Shown: positions 35,924 to 46,346 of the stretch, piece after piece
Position numbering within the stretch: the stretch's first letter is position 1
Layout of the letters: each line of letters starts with the position of its first letter
Source of the DNA: Paramacrobiotus metropolitanus
Lineage: Eukaryota; Tardigrada; Eutardigrada; Parachela; Macrobiotidae
NCBI RefSeq assembly: GCF_019649055.1
Contig: NW_026570229.1
Span: 372,001-436,000, forward strand
DNA: 64,000 bases
Direction of reading: 5' to 3'
Notes under the pieces: generated by a model
Database searches by the model: none
What the model saw: only the letters and a program-made list of their open reading frames with translations
Told to the model about the DNA's origin: nothing
Translations under genes and position numbers: made by a program

Positions 35924-38900
35924 TTATTTCGGCTTCCCTCCCTCCTTTGGCTTTCGCTTCCGCATGTTATATCGTGGTTGCGGGTTATCCGTATCGTCCG
36001 GTTGCCTTTCATGGTCAAGGGCGTTATGTCCAAGCGGATTATTATCTTCCGGTAAATTTGGGTCATCGTTACTGAAAATAAAATTCTGACTATCGTCATT
36101 AGAAGAAAAATTTAAAGGAAAATTGTCGTCTGCTGATTCTTTAGGCTTATTAGCCAAATAAATTATTTCATCAAACTCTTCCGTATCCGGGTTGATTCTT
36201 TCGTTGAACTTTCGCAGGCGGTCAACATGTACAGTATCAATCTTTTTTCGTCCATTGCGGTTTCTTATTTTATAGTTGACAGGAGAAGTTTGTTCGATGA
36301 TTTCCCACGGTCCATGCCAATTCTTTAAAAGTTTCGTAGTTAATTTATTCTTACTGGTGATTGGCTGATCCATGTCGTTAAGAAGTTTAGGCGGTGTCCA
36401 TAGTAAAACTAAATCTCCAGGTGAAAATTCTGTCTGAACATGTTGTTCGTTGTAACGCGGCGCATTCTTGTCGTGTGCTGAGTTGATACGAAGTTTGGCT
36501 AATTCTTGTGCTGATTTCAACCATTTATGTACTGTATCCACGTATTGCGGGATATTTTGAATTTCGTGTAATCCATCGTATTGCATTTGAAGGTCGAAGG
36601 GAAAAACAGGTTGACGTCCGTATAGGAGTTCAAAAGGTGAAAATTTTGTAGTTTCGTTCTTTGATGTATTGATGCACCAAACTAATGAAGGTACAAAAGC
36701 ATCCCAATCGCGGTGATTAGAGCTGACGTAATGAGAAATTGCAACGCTGATGGTACGGTTCATTCTTTCGGTTAATCCATTCGTCTGGGGATGATATGCT
36801 GTCGTAGTTGCGTGTTCTATGCCCAGGTAATTTAATAAATTATCCATTAGGGAGTTGACGAAGTGTTTCCCACGGTCGGAAAGGAGTCTTTTAGGTATTC
36901 CATGGCGGTAAACTATAAAATCAATTAAAAAATGTGCGGCGTTCGAGGCGGTTGCGGAGCGGACAGCTTTCGCTTCAACCCATTTCGTTAGGTGGTCTAT
37001 TGCCACGATGAGGTAGGCGTTTCCTTTAGAACTTGTTGTAAACGGTCCAAGATAGTCGATTCCAACGGTATTGAATGGTCCTGAAACTGGTAGAGGTTGT
37101 AAGTATCCAGAAGGTTTACTATTCGGCGACTTCGAAATCTGGCAGGACTTGCACGAAGTTACATATTGAAAAACATCTTTAATGCAGTTTGTCCAATAAT
37201 ACTTTTGATGAATTCTTTCGTAAGTACGGGAAACTCCAAAGTGTCCGGAGGTGTCGTGAGCGTTCTTGAGCACTGTCTGTTGTACTGCTGCAGGTACAAC
37301 TAGGAGGAAATTCATTCTGTTGTCACGAAAAACAATACGGTAAAGGATGTCGTTCTTGATTACGAAGTGCACTCTTTTCTGGCGGTAATTTGGTGTTGTC
37401 GTATCTCCACGGAGAGTGTCGATAATCTTTGAACAATACGAGTCTTGCTGTTGCATTAAGGCGATGTTAAAAGATTCTAGGAAAAATAAAGGTGTAGATA
37501 GCTGGTGTTCAGGTGGGACGTCTATTGCGTCATAAGGAAATCTTGACAAACAGTCGGCCATATTATTAACTTTTCCAGGTCTGTATCCAATTCGCATGTT
37601 GTAGGGGCGTAATCTTAGGATCCATCGGGCTAGGCGTCCAGTTGGGTTTTTCGCTTTCAGTAGTCCAGTTAAGGCGTTGTGATCCGTTATTATGTCGAAG
37701 GTCTTTCCAGGGTTTCCGACGTAAGGGTGAAAAATTTCTACGGCAAAACTACGGCGGCAAGCTCTTGTTCGGTCGTGGAATAGTTCTTTTCTGATGCGGT
37801 GAGGCTTCTTGAGGCATAGGCTATTGGCTGAACATTTCCGTTGTTGTCCACTTGGTTGAGTACTGCGCCAAGTCCTAGCATTGAGGCGTCTGTTTCCAAA
37901 ATGAGATTCTTATTCGGGTCGAAGTGTGCCAGGAGAGGCTTGCTGACCAATTTCTTTTAAGAGATTCAAAGGCAACTTGTTGTTCATCGGTCCACCGGAA
38001 TGGTTGGTCTTTCTGAGTAAGGCGGTTCAAAGGATTGGCAATAAGGAAAAATCTTTAATAAATTTCCGATAATGATTGGCAGCGCCCAGAAACGATCGCA
38101 GTGTCTTTAAGTCTGTCGGCACGGAAAACTTCTGTATAGTTGCTACTTTATTGGCATCAGGAGAAATTCCATCAGGTGTTACAGTATGTCCAAGGAAGTT
38201 GAGTTTATTGCATCCAAAGTGGCATTTTGAGGGCTTGAGCATCAGGTTTGCGTCGAGAAATTTCATTAGAACTTTTTCCAGGTGTTCCAGGTGAGCTTCG
38301 AACGAAGGGCTGTATACTTGAACATCGTCAAGGTAAACAATGACGAACTTGAACTTGAAATCTTTAAATATGCTGTCCATTAGACGTGAGAATGTAGCCG
38401 GGGCATTACAGAGTCCAAACGGCATAACTTCGAATCTGTAAAGTCCTTCTGGTGTTAAAAAGGCTGTCTTGTCTTTCGAGTCTTCATGCATTTCAACTTG
38501 CAGGTATCCTGAAAGGAGATCCAGGCCGGTAAACCACTTTGATCCTTGTAGTACGTCTAAACAATCGTCAATTCTTGGAAGGGGATACAAATCTTTCTTC
38601 GTGATGGAATTAATGGCACGGAAGTCGATACAGAGACGAAGCTCTTTATCTTTCTTCGGGACTAGAACAATGTTACACGCCCATTCGGAGTTGCACGGAG
38701 TTATTATCTTTTCTTCTATCCATTGTTTCACTTGCTTGTTGATGAATTCGCGTTGCCAAGGGGCATGGCGTCATAAGGCTTGATGTACAGGAGGATTTGA
38801 TCCGGTGTCAATAACGTGTTTGATTTTGTTGGTTCTTCCAACTTTCTTTTCTTTCGAGGGGAATAGTGTACGGTACTTATAGAGTAATTGAAGCATCTGA

Positions 38901-39658
38901 TGACGTTGGGACTGGGACATATCTTTGCCGAAATTAAATTGATTAGAAAATTCTTCTATGGAAACGTCTTGTGATTCCGGAGAGCCATCTTGTAGCAAGT
39001 CTGTTGGGCTAATAAACTTTTCATCTTTAAATTCTGTATGTGGATCCACTTGTATATCTGTACGTGCACGTGCTGCCATGTTGGCAAGGCCGGGAACGGG
39101 AGCTGCAGACTTATTCCGGCTTGTATCCAGTGTACGATGAACGTTCACGGCTGAACCGGCATTGTTGATGGAAGGTTGCGCGCTTAATGTCGATTCAGGG
39201 CCACGAAAGTTCAAGGTTGGACTAGGCAATATACTGTATGAAGTGGGTATGCGTACGCAGGCGACAGGAATTGATTCTTGATTCTCCGGGTTGACCAGCT
39301 GGCTATCTGCAAAACTTAATAGGAACGGTGTAGTAATTAAATAATCATTGCCCAATAATAAATCAAAAGGAAAATTATGTAGGATTGCTACGGTTAATTC
39401 GGCATTAAATCCTAATAATTGAATGTCCATGCGGCATGCTTCTGTTGGTTGCACTATTATATTAGAAACAGTCCCAAGTGAAGGTCCATTATAATTCATA
39501 CGAGTAAATAAATACTTCGATGCAACACGATCACTGATTAAAGAAATACCAGATCCAGTGTCTATTATAGCGATGAGTGGCTCATTGTTAATGAAAAAGT
39601 TAAATGATAATGCGCCTGTATAGAAATGACAGATAGGTATTAGTGACTTACGATCCAC
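35924..39658 (-). pseudogene. Pol polyprotein of the Ty3/gypsy element, disrupted
   Basis: Read in the minus direction. Protease: AIIDTGSGISLISDRVA (about 39570). An in-frame TGA at 38771-38773 (HQAL-stop-RHAPWQREF). RT (38731-38027): LRLCIDFRAINSIT, YPLPRIDDCLDVL, FVIVYLDDVQVYS, the catalytic YLDD. RNase H (37950-37738): LETDASMLGLGAVLNQ, TEQELAAVV. Integrase (37597-35924): zinc-like HxxxH/CxxC (GHFGVSRTYERIHQKYYW, CKSCQISK), GIDYLGPF, LSDRGKHF, YHPQTNGLTERMNRTI (DDE residues), then a C-terminal tail. Frame breaks lie near 38035, 37955 and 37735, each a single-base change, some at short homopolymers. Whether these are real or assembly errors is open; otherwise the element looks nearly complete. 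Confidence 0.88.
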
Positions 39659-39687
39659 AGCTTCGTGAGCCAGGGAAGCTGTGGTAT

Positions 39688-41151
39688 TCAGTTTAAATAT
39701 TGCGGAGCCGGCAGTGCATGAACAGTTGGCGGATGCAGCATACTGGCATACGACGGCTGGACATTTCTTTGGCCTTGATTATTTTTATTTCGTTGCCGGC
39801 ATTCTTCAATGGTGTGATTGGTACGCTTGCAGTAGTTGCAGAACTTTCGTGTGTATCCTCTGTGTCCTCTAAAGTTTCCTCTTCCTCCTCTGCCGAAACG
39901 ACGGTTCATATATGGTCTGGATCCGCTCAGTGTCATCCTCTCAATCGCTCTTTCAATGGCAGTTAAACGATCGTCCATATTAGGATTGCTGTGACGTGAC
40001 TCAGCGGTGTTATTGAATAAGGCGGCAATGACAGGATTCTTCACACAGTCGGCAACTTCTCTCTCCCACTGCTTATTCTGGTATGCTTTCTCTCTCACTA
40101 CCTCTTTCAGCTTAATGAGGAATTCATTCGGCGTAGATGGCATATTGCTCACGAATCCTGACTTCAGCTGCGGTGGCAGCCCATCGAACAGCTTATTCAC
40201 GACTTCGCGTTCGGTCGGCGAGTCAGAAATAGAATTGAGGTATCGCATGACATTGGCGTAGTAGTCGTTTGGATTACCAGCGTACGTCAGTGAGCGCTTG
40301 GTGTCTTTAGCCAAGTCGTAGTCAAACAGCTGTTTGGCGAAGGCATCGCGTAGCAGTTTCTTCATTTCTGTCCATGTCCCTTCAGCAGGCAGCGTGTTGT
40401 ATATGCGCAGGGCAGTTCCATTGAATGCACGGTACAGATTACCGATTGCGTCTTCATTAGTCCAGTCGTGCTGTTTAATGCAAATCTCGTACTTCAACAA
40501 CCAGTCTTCAAAATCTTCATCTTCTTTGTTTGCAAACTGCGGTAATTCTTTAGTTGGCACTTTCTTCTTATGCGTCTCAGAAATACCTTTAATGATGTCA
40601 GTTGCACCGGCACCGTTCTCTGCTAAATCGCGAATTTCATTCAGTTGTCGTTGTAAGTTGTCGGTTGCAGCCATTTGCGCACGGATGGCGTTTGCGTGGT
40701 TAACGAGCGTGTCCTCTTCTTTCGCCATTTTGTTGTTAAAATCCCGGTATCGCTTCGATAGTAATTCGAAAAACGATGTTTCTTGTGGTTGAATATAAGG
40801 TGGACTTTCTGGACGAGGCGGTGGGTCAGGTATTGGGTCGAAGAAGAGACGTGGATTATCTACTTCCTCTTTTTCGTTCTCTTCGTTTGCTTCGTTCGCT
40901 TCGCGTGGCTGCGGGATAGCTTTGGCTGGGCGGTTTGCACGTTCAAGGGCGGCGTACTGATCGTGAATTGGTATAGCTGGTAAATGGAGTCGAGAACGAG
41001 TGGATATCCCTGGGGGTTGTTGCGGGAAATCTGCTCGAAGAACTGTTCGATCTGGTGAGTCGTCACGTTCGCTAGCGGATGATTCGTCGTTGGAGAAGTA
41101 TTCTTCTTCCCGGAACTGGACTTCTTCTTCTGCGGCATTAGCGTGAGACAT
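39688..41151 (-). CDS. Gag of the Ty3/gypsy element
   Basis: An intact 487-codon frame starting at the ATG at 41149-41151. The N-terminus is acidic and Pro-rich. The middle has a retrotransposon gag domain (DEDFEDWLLKYEICIKQHDW, ALRIYNTLPAEGTW, FDYDLAKDTKRSLTYAGNPN, REVVNKLFDGLPPQLKSGF). An RG-rich basic segment then precedes one zinc knuckle, CNYCKRTNHTIEEC (CX2CX4HX4C), for RNA binding. It forms the virus-like particle. It ends 30 nt before the pol frame opens. Confidence 0.92.
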   Translation of the reverse strand: MSHANAAEEEVQFREEEYFSNDESSASERDDSPDRTVLRADFPQQPPGISTRSRLHLPAIPIHDQYAALERANRPAKAIPQPREANEANEENEKEEVDNPRLFFDPIPDPPPRPESPPYIQPQETSFFELLSKRYRDFNNKMAKEEDTLVNHANAIRAQMAATDNLQRQLNEIRDLAENGAGATDIIKGISETHKKKVPTKELPQFANKEDEDFEDWLLKYEICIKQHDWTNEDAIGNLYRAFNGTALRIYNTLPAEGTWTEMKKLLRDAFAKQLFDYDLAKDTKRSLTYAGNPNDYYANVMRYLNSISDSPTEREVVNKLFDGLPPQLKSGFVSNMPSTPNEFLIKLKEVVREKAYQNKQWEREVADCVKNPVIAALFNNTAESRHSNPNMDDRLTAIERAIERMTLSGSRPYMNRRFGRGGRGNFRGHRGYTRKFCNYCKRTNHTIEECRQRNKNNQGQRNVQPSYASMLHPPTVHALPAPQYLN

Positions 41152-41346
41152 TAGCTGCGTAGCGTACGTACCGGTTTACGACATAACAATCACTGGTGGA
41201 GAGGGTTGTAAGGTGTCCAAGTAATCCGAAAATACGTAAATAAATGATGGAAAGGTCACAAAAGTATCGCGGTATATAAAGATACTTTTTCAAAAAGAAA
41301 ACAAAATTTGTCATGGGCACTCGTGTTAACTGAGTAAAACAGTCAA

Positions 41347-41364
41347 CGGCCCTGGAGCCACCAA
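41347..41364 (-). promoter_or_regulatory. Primer-binding site candidate
   Basis: On the minus strand, two or three bases after the 5' LTR, TTGGTGGCTCCAGGGCC. It begins with TGG, the complement of tRNA 3'-CCA, at the normal position for minus-strand priming. The donor tRNA was not identified. Confidence 0.6.
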
Positions 41365-41366
41365 GT

Positions 41367-41577
41367 TGTTACGTGCTTATTTCGTAAAGGCGCGGATGTT
41401 ACTGTGAGCTTTAATGATAGAATAAGCTGAAGGATACAAATGTCAGCCGGCGCTTTATAAGCCGAGCTGAGTTCCAAAACACATATAAATAGATTAGGGC
41501 AGGCGCAAGAAAGATACTTCTATGATACACATATAAGGAGATATTATTAATAGTTAAGCTAATGTATACTCGTAACA
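41367..41577 (-). repeat. 5' LTR of the Ty3/gypsy element
   Basis: 211 bp with TG...CA ends (TGTTACG/CGTAACA). Carries a TATAAA-like ACATATAAATAG core on the plus-strand reading. Nearly identical to 35625-35835. Confidence 0.93.
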
Positions 41578-41756
41578 AATTGTCCAGAAAGATTTGCGAA
41601 TGTAGTGGTAACCCTCGGTCGGGAGAGTTTTTGCGTCAGAGAATCAGTATTGAGATACAACGTGGAAGTGCAGTGTCTGTCCTCGGAACATTTAGTGACA
41701 TGAGAGACAGCGAAAATGTTTTTTTAGCTTTTAGATTGGCTGATCGGGAATGATTT
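41578..41756 (+). pseudogene. Remnant of a reverse-transcriptase-type element, right half
   Basis: Continues the frame broken at 35624: KELSRKICECSG across the AATT, then GEFLRQRISIEIQRGSAVSV and LGTF, ending at a stop. The RQRISI-x-IQRG-x-A-x-SVLGT pattern is the usual extreme C-terminus of these polyproteins. Only this tail survives. Confidence 0.7.
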
Positions 41757-41894
41757 GTACCCGATGTTGTTTTTCTTGGCAGCTTTGCTGCGGTCTTGTT
41801 TATATGATTAAAACACATTTCTAGATGGTAGATTTGCTAATTACTGCAGCAGGCGTTTTGTTAATGGTTTGTATGCGACTGTTTACTCAACAGA

Positions 41895-42766
41895 ATGTGT
41901 GCCGTTGTTTTACTTTTCATCGCCGTGTTTTCGGTCGTACATGCAGCAGGTAAGTTCTGAGTCTGACGATCCAAGCACAGAATGCAATGCCATACTTTTT
42001 GTTTACACCCCGTGACAAGTTGCAGAAATACGGGACGACCCGGGCAAGCCGTATGACATTCTGAACGGGATCTGGACGGATATGGACCGCTTCCTGCTTA
42101 GGGAATCCAGGTGGGCGGTGCTAGTAGCGTGTTCCTCGTCTTTCAACAATCCTACCTTCGCCCTGAACGAACTGGGGGAGGGCGTGCACGCACTAATCAT
42201 AGCCGAATACCCGCGCTACACCTGGCTAGTCGACGTCGCAGATCAGTCCATCCCTCTCGAGACCACTGTAAGTTCCATCATGCAGCATGGTGTTGACATG
42301 GAAGTCGGCTAGTTGGCAACCGGTGGCACGATCGCTACCATAGGTGCACAGTTCATCAACGGTAGCAATGCTCTAATACGAAGGATCCATGTTTTTTTTT
42401 AAATTTCATTATACATACATCATGTACTTATAATGTAATATAGAAAAAGCCTGGATGCTTCGTATTAGAGCATATCTCGCACAACCAGCGCTTTTCAGTT
42501 CGATCTCGGTGCTGACGATTTAAGCGCACGGGATGTGTTTCTGTTGCACGATGCTTATTGCTTCCTTATTAAGTTCGCAAACCACAGACCGACTGGCCAC
42601 TTTTTGTACTATAATGTACTTTCGAGCAACATGTAGTTAAATTGAGTACAGTGGCAAGCTGTTTGGGTGATGATTGGATCGCTTTCAGTTCACTGCCGCT
42701 CCGGGAACAACATATCGCGCCACCTGCAACGGCAACAGGTTTTCCGTTTGGGCACATTTCCGCTAG
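41895..42766 (+). CDS. Small secreted protein, local family member 1
   Basis: Three exons, 41895-41949, 42026-42267 and 42689-42766, GT-AG with phases agreeing; 124 aa. Exon 1 (55 nt) is a signal peptide (MCAVVLLFIAVFSVVHA). Exon 2: ILNGIWTDMDRFLLRESRWA, VLVACSSSF, YTWLVDVADQ. Exon 3: FTAAPGTTYRATCNGN ending in a stop. It shares intron positions, a 55-nt first exon and the exon-3 motif TAAPGTxYRATCNG with the gene at 43561. No known family recognised. One Cys in exon 2 and one in exon 3 could pair. Intron 2 holds a small MITE. Confidence 0.7.
42368..42473. repeat. Short fold-back MITE in an intron
   Basis: ATGCTCTAATACGAAGGATC at the left and its near-inverse (GATGCTTCGTATTAGAGCAT) at the right, about 106 bp in total. 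AT-rich centre. Lies in intron 2 of the small secreted gene. Confidence 0.75.
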
Positions 42767-43560
42767 CTGCACGCCCCTCTTTCGAATGACTATGGTGACA
42801 GGCGGAGCGCTTTTGTGGACTTGCTGTATGCTACCAGATGTCCTGTTGCCTTTCCATAAAAAAAACTGTCTTGGCTAAATTTTGACAACATGGCCGCGCG
42901 TGTGGTGTTAAGTCCAGTTACTCACTCGTGCACTGCACTGCGCAGCAAGTAGTTGTTACTGTTGTAATGATCAACGACAAACGGAAGTCCAGATTCATGT
43001 AAAGAACATCAGGCCCGAACACGCCTTTAATTTGTCTTCATCGTTTGTAGCATTTTTACCTAGTACTTATTAATTAGTAGTTACCTACTGCGTTAATGTG
43101 GTTGCCAGTAAAAAACGTTATCACTTATCTTCGCTAGCAGTCATCAAGTATTCAAGTTGTGCTCAACACTTCATTAACACTTCCGCTGTCAGTTGCTACT
43201 TTTGAGCACAATTACTGCGCCAGTACAGCTATCGGCTCCTGTGACGGGCACTCGACCTGTAAGTGCGTTGTGCGCTATCTTATGAGTTCTTGTCTGTACT
43301 TTTGAATCACTAAAAGATTAATGGAAAATGAAACGGATGCCGCCTTGATAATTTGCTTCAAGTGTTGCCGACTACAGCTGAAAATAATCTGCCGCGCGTA
43401 GCCAGTATTTACTCAGTTAAACGCTCACTTATATTCTATAACCCCAACGACATACAGCAGTATTCCCTGTTCACTGTATAAAACAGGAATTTAATTTTTT
43501 TAAACGGCTCAGTCAGTATTACCATTCTGTAGCCTGTTATTTGTAATCCGGTTAACCACG
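42767..43560. other. No gene recognised between the two secreted-protein genes
   Basis: AT-rich spacer; presumably holds the promoter of the downstream gene. No distinct motif found. Confidence 0.45.
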
Positions 43561-44325
43561 ATGCGTACTACTGTCGCCGTTTTCGTTGCCGTGTTGGCGT
43601 TGGGACGCACAACAGGTCAGATGAAGACGCGTTTGAACTGTATACTATAAATAAATATAATATTAGTGTACAGATAGTGTAATTAAGGGAAGCGAACTGG
43701 TACATCGCGAAAACGAAACGGAAATAAAATCAAGCATCCGCTAAATATAAATTAGTGTGCCCATGCTCGTGCAGCTTGTAGCTTTTTCGTGCTGGCCATT
43801 TGCCGTTGTAGAAAGCGTTCCAACCGGTCGCCACGAAAAAGCAGGAGGTATGCGCGCGGCACAACCGGAACTCGAGCGTGAAACTCCAATCATTGACGAG
43901 GACTGGTCGGATATGGTTGGCGAGATGCTGATCGACACCGACTGGACGGTGGGCTTCTCCTGCTCCTCCTTCAAATATCTAAGCTCCTCCCAGGGCTTCG
44001 ACTTCACCAAGATGGCAGTTATGGTACGCGAAATCCTCGAGGGCATCTTCGAAGGTTATGAATGGAACGTGGTCGTTGCGGCCGAACTCGGTGTCCGGAT
44101 AAGTTCTACCATTCTCAAGTTTCCAGTCAGCCACGTCAAACTGCGACATGGCAAATCACTCGGAAGACAACTTGGCAACTCTGCTGGAATTATTGGCTGC
44201 TTTTCCAGATAACTGCAGCGCCTGGAACCAGATATCGCGCCACTTGTAACGGCTGCTGGTACACCATCTGGGCAGCCGTCCACGACCTGCAAAATACCAC
44301 GTCTCTAAATTGTCCGTTTCCTTGA
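43561..44325 (+). CDS. Small secreted protein, local family member 2
   Basis: Exons 43561-43615, 43812-44125 and 44209-44325, 161 aa. Exon 1 is 55 nt (as in member 1) and encodes a signal peptide (MRTTVAVFVAVLALGRTT). Exon 2: DEDWSDMVGEMLIDTDWTVG, FSCSSFKYLSS, GYEWNVVVAAE, aligning with the W-x-V-x-x-x-C-SS and Y-x-W-x-V segments of member 1. Exon 3: ITAAPGTRYRATCNGCWYTI then WAAVHDLQ. The donor GTCAGC after TTTCCA is chosen for phase and a normal 83-nt intron. Without it the exon-2 frame stops at 44212. Function unknown; a tandem duplicate of the neighbour. Confidence 0.7.
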
Positions 44326-44828
44326 GCTGCCTTGTTATGTCACAGGCAACGCACTGGTCTCATCGCACGGCATTCTTACAATTATCGAAGGAACCTTGGC
44401 AGAATAAATATTAGACAAGACATCGACTGAACGCTATCGACATTAACAGCGTTCCAGCCTCTTAACCTAAGGGCTCCAGTTTCATCTAGGAAGCAGCGAT
44501 CCCATGTATCTGTTAAATATTTATTAAATTTTGGATGGTGTAAACGTCGCTGATTTGGCTTGTACAAAACATGGATACAAACGATCAGATTTATTCCAAA
44601 TTAAATGTAGGAAAAAAGATTGGTAATAGTTTGACACACACACGTGTACAACTTAGCCTTGGTGCTACGAAACCACTAAAACATTTCTTCGTACCGCCAT
44701 TTTCAAGAAGAGCACAAGTAGAAAAACAAATTCATCCCAAGGAGTTCTAACAAATCATAAAAATTCCTTCGCTTACAACAGCGTTTAAAACAAAGAACAG
44801 ACACAGCTCAGCTGGACCGTTCAAGATC
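44326..44828. other. Spacer, no gene recognised
   Basis: AT-rich; only a 61-codon minus frame. Confidence 0.45.
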
Positions 44829-46041
44829 CTAGGGCTCCTGACCGGCGCCCAGCCCATTTTCATTGCCGCGGGATGGACGCTTTGGCGGTCCTTGGCTGGC
44901 TTCACTTTGCGTCACCGACATGTGTCGCATCCCGGCCATCATGCCGGCCAGATAGCAGAACAACGGGGAATCGGGAGCCGGGGCTTGGTCGCCACTGCCC
45001 GCTCCCATCTCCCGCATGACCTCCGTTAGCGTGCGACTGTCCTCAAATCCGGCGGCGAAGCACGTGCCGAGCGCCGGCGATGGCGGCTGGCCAGCGGAGG
45101 ATAACGCGGTGGGCTGCGAAACGGCGTTACTGTCGGCCTGGTTCCCGCTGTTCAAGGTGAGCGGTGCATTGTGCTGTGGAATCATCACAGGCACAGCGGG
45201 AGCAGGAACCTCGGGTGCGAAGACAGCAGGGATTTCCGCATGGGACACCACATTGTCCGCCACCGCAGCAATAGCCGCCATTTGGCTGCCAAGAACCTAC
45301 GAAGAATCAGTGACGGTACTTCGAAGATTCTTATGTCTGTCATCGGATAAAACAATTACGGAGTATGTACACCGAGCTATTGTCGAAACAATATGGCTTA
45401 GCCTAGATGACTTCCCGTACAACACCTACGAGTCTACGACTGCACTCGTATAATATGCGACTCAACTGTTACACGCATAAGCACCCAAACAGGTTACGTA
45501 CCAAAACAGCCGGCTGGTCGGGCTCCCCATCTCCCGTACCAGCTCCGCTGTGTTTGGCGTCCGCCACGCCGCGCTCATCACCACCACTGCCATCGACATC
45601 CATCTTCTTCTGTCGCTTGACAGAATCGCCCTGTCCATCGCCAGGATCGCCCAGAAAACCAGTCACCGAACTTTTCTGTCGGCTGTCCTGACGCGCCGCC
45701 ACCGGAGATCCCTGGCCACGCCGGCTCTCCTTTTCCGCTCCCCGACCGTCCAACTCCTTCAACTACACAAACCCGCGGAATCTACTGTCTTAACCATACA
45801 CGCCCGTCAACACACAACTTACGTAGAGTCTTTCCAGCCGCTTCAGCTCCGTCACGCAGTCCTCGACGTTCTTCTCGGTGCCGCTGACCACCACCGTGGT
45901 GGGATCCCCATCATCGCGTTTCGGGAAGCAGATCTTGACATGAAACCGCTTCTGCAGCCGGCCTAAACTATCGCCCTCGTGGCCCATGATGCGGGAATGG
46001 ATGCGAAGATCCAGATTCAGCATCCAGGGTATCACGGCTTC
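44829..46041 (-). CDS. Single-KH protein C-terminus, vigilin-like (paralogue 2)
   Basis: Three phase-0 exons: 46041-45823, 45762-45502 and 45296-44829 (stop TAG). Exon 1 is one KH domain equal to the last repeat of vigilin: LNLDLRIHSRIMGHEGDSLG (GHEG in the GxxG loop), VKICFPKRDDGDP, VVVSGTEKNVEDCVTELKRL. Exon 2 (87 aa) is hydrophilic, with GFLGDPGDGQG and QPAVL. Exon 3 (155 aa) is Ala/Pro-rich and ends GQEP. No initiator is visible upstream of the KH exon, so the 5' part is missing here or the gene begins with the three exons at 46.4-48.1 kb: the donor at 46442 and the KH exon are both phase 0. RNA binding is likely from the family. Confidence 0.65.
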
Positions 46042-46346
46042 CTGTACAATTCATAGCGTTTCACTGGCTTGCTTTTACCTTCTTACAAGTCACACTCCTG
46101 ATACTACATTGGCTCGTTTGAAACACGTGCATTTCGAAAAGCGTATGATTGATTTTATAATTTTATTCAAGCGGCCCACTTTACTGTTTTATTGTATCAA
46201 AAATACGCAAAGACCTCGGTATTGCTTTATTGCGAGGTAACGCTGATTGTGTTCAGGAAGCGTTTTGTATCGGTAAGAGACTGAATGCAGTGTATTATGT
46301 GTTGAAATGCGCAATTTTGAGTTTAACCTAGGTTAATGTGAGTAAC

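Larger units (their letters stand above)
35625..41577 (-). mobile_element. Ty3/gypsy LTR retrotransposon
   Basis: Two direct LTRs of 211 bp enclose gag and pol on the minus strand: gag with a CCHC knuckle, DTGS protease, reverse transcriptase with YLDD, RNase H, then integrase. Integrase after RNase H is the Ty3/gypsy order. Target duplication AATT at 35621-35624 and 41578-41581. LTRs start TGTTACG and end CGTAACA. Only one difference between LTRs was seen (35720-region G versus 41462-region T), so insertion is recent. No envelope gene. Confidence 0.95.
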
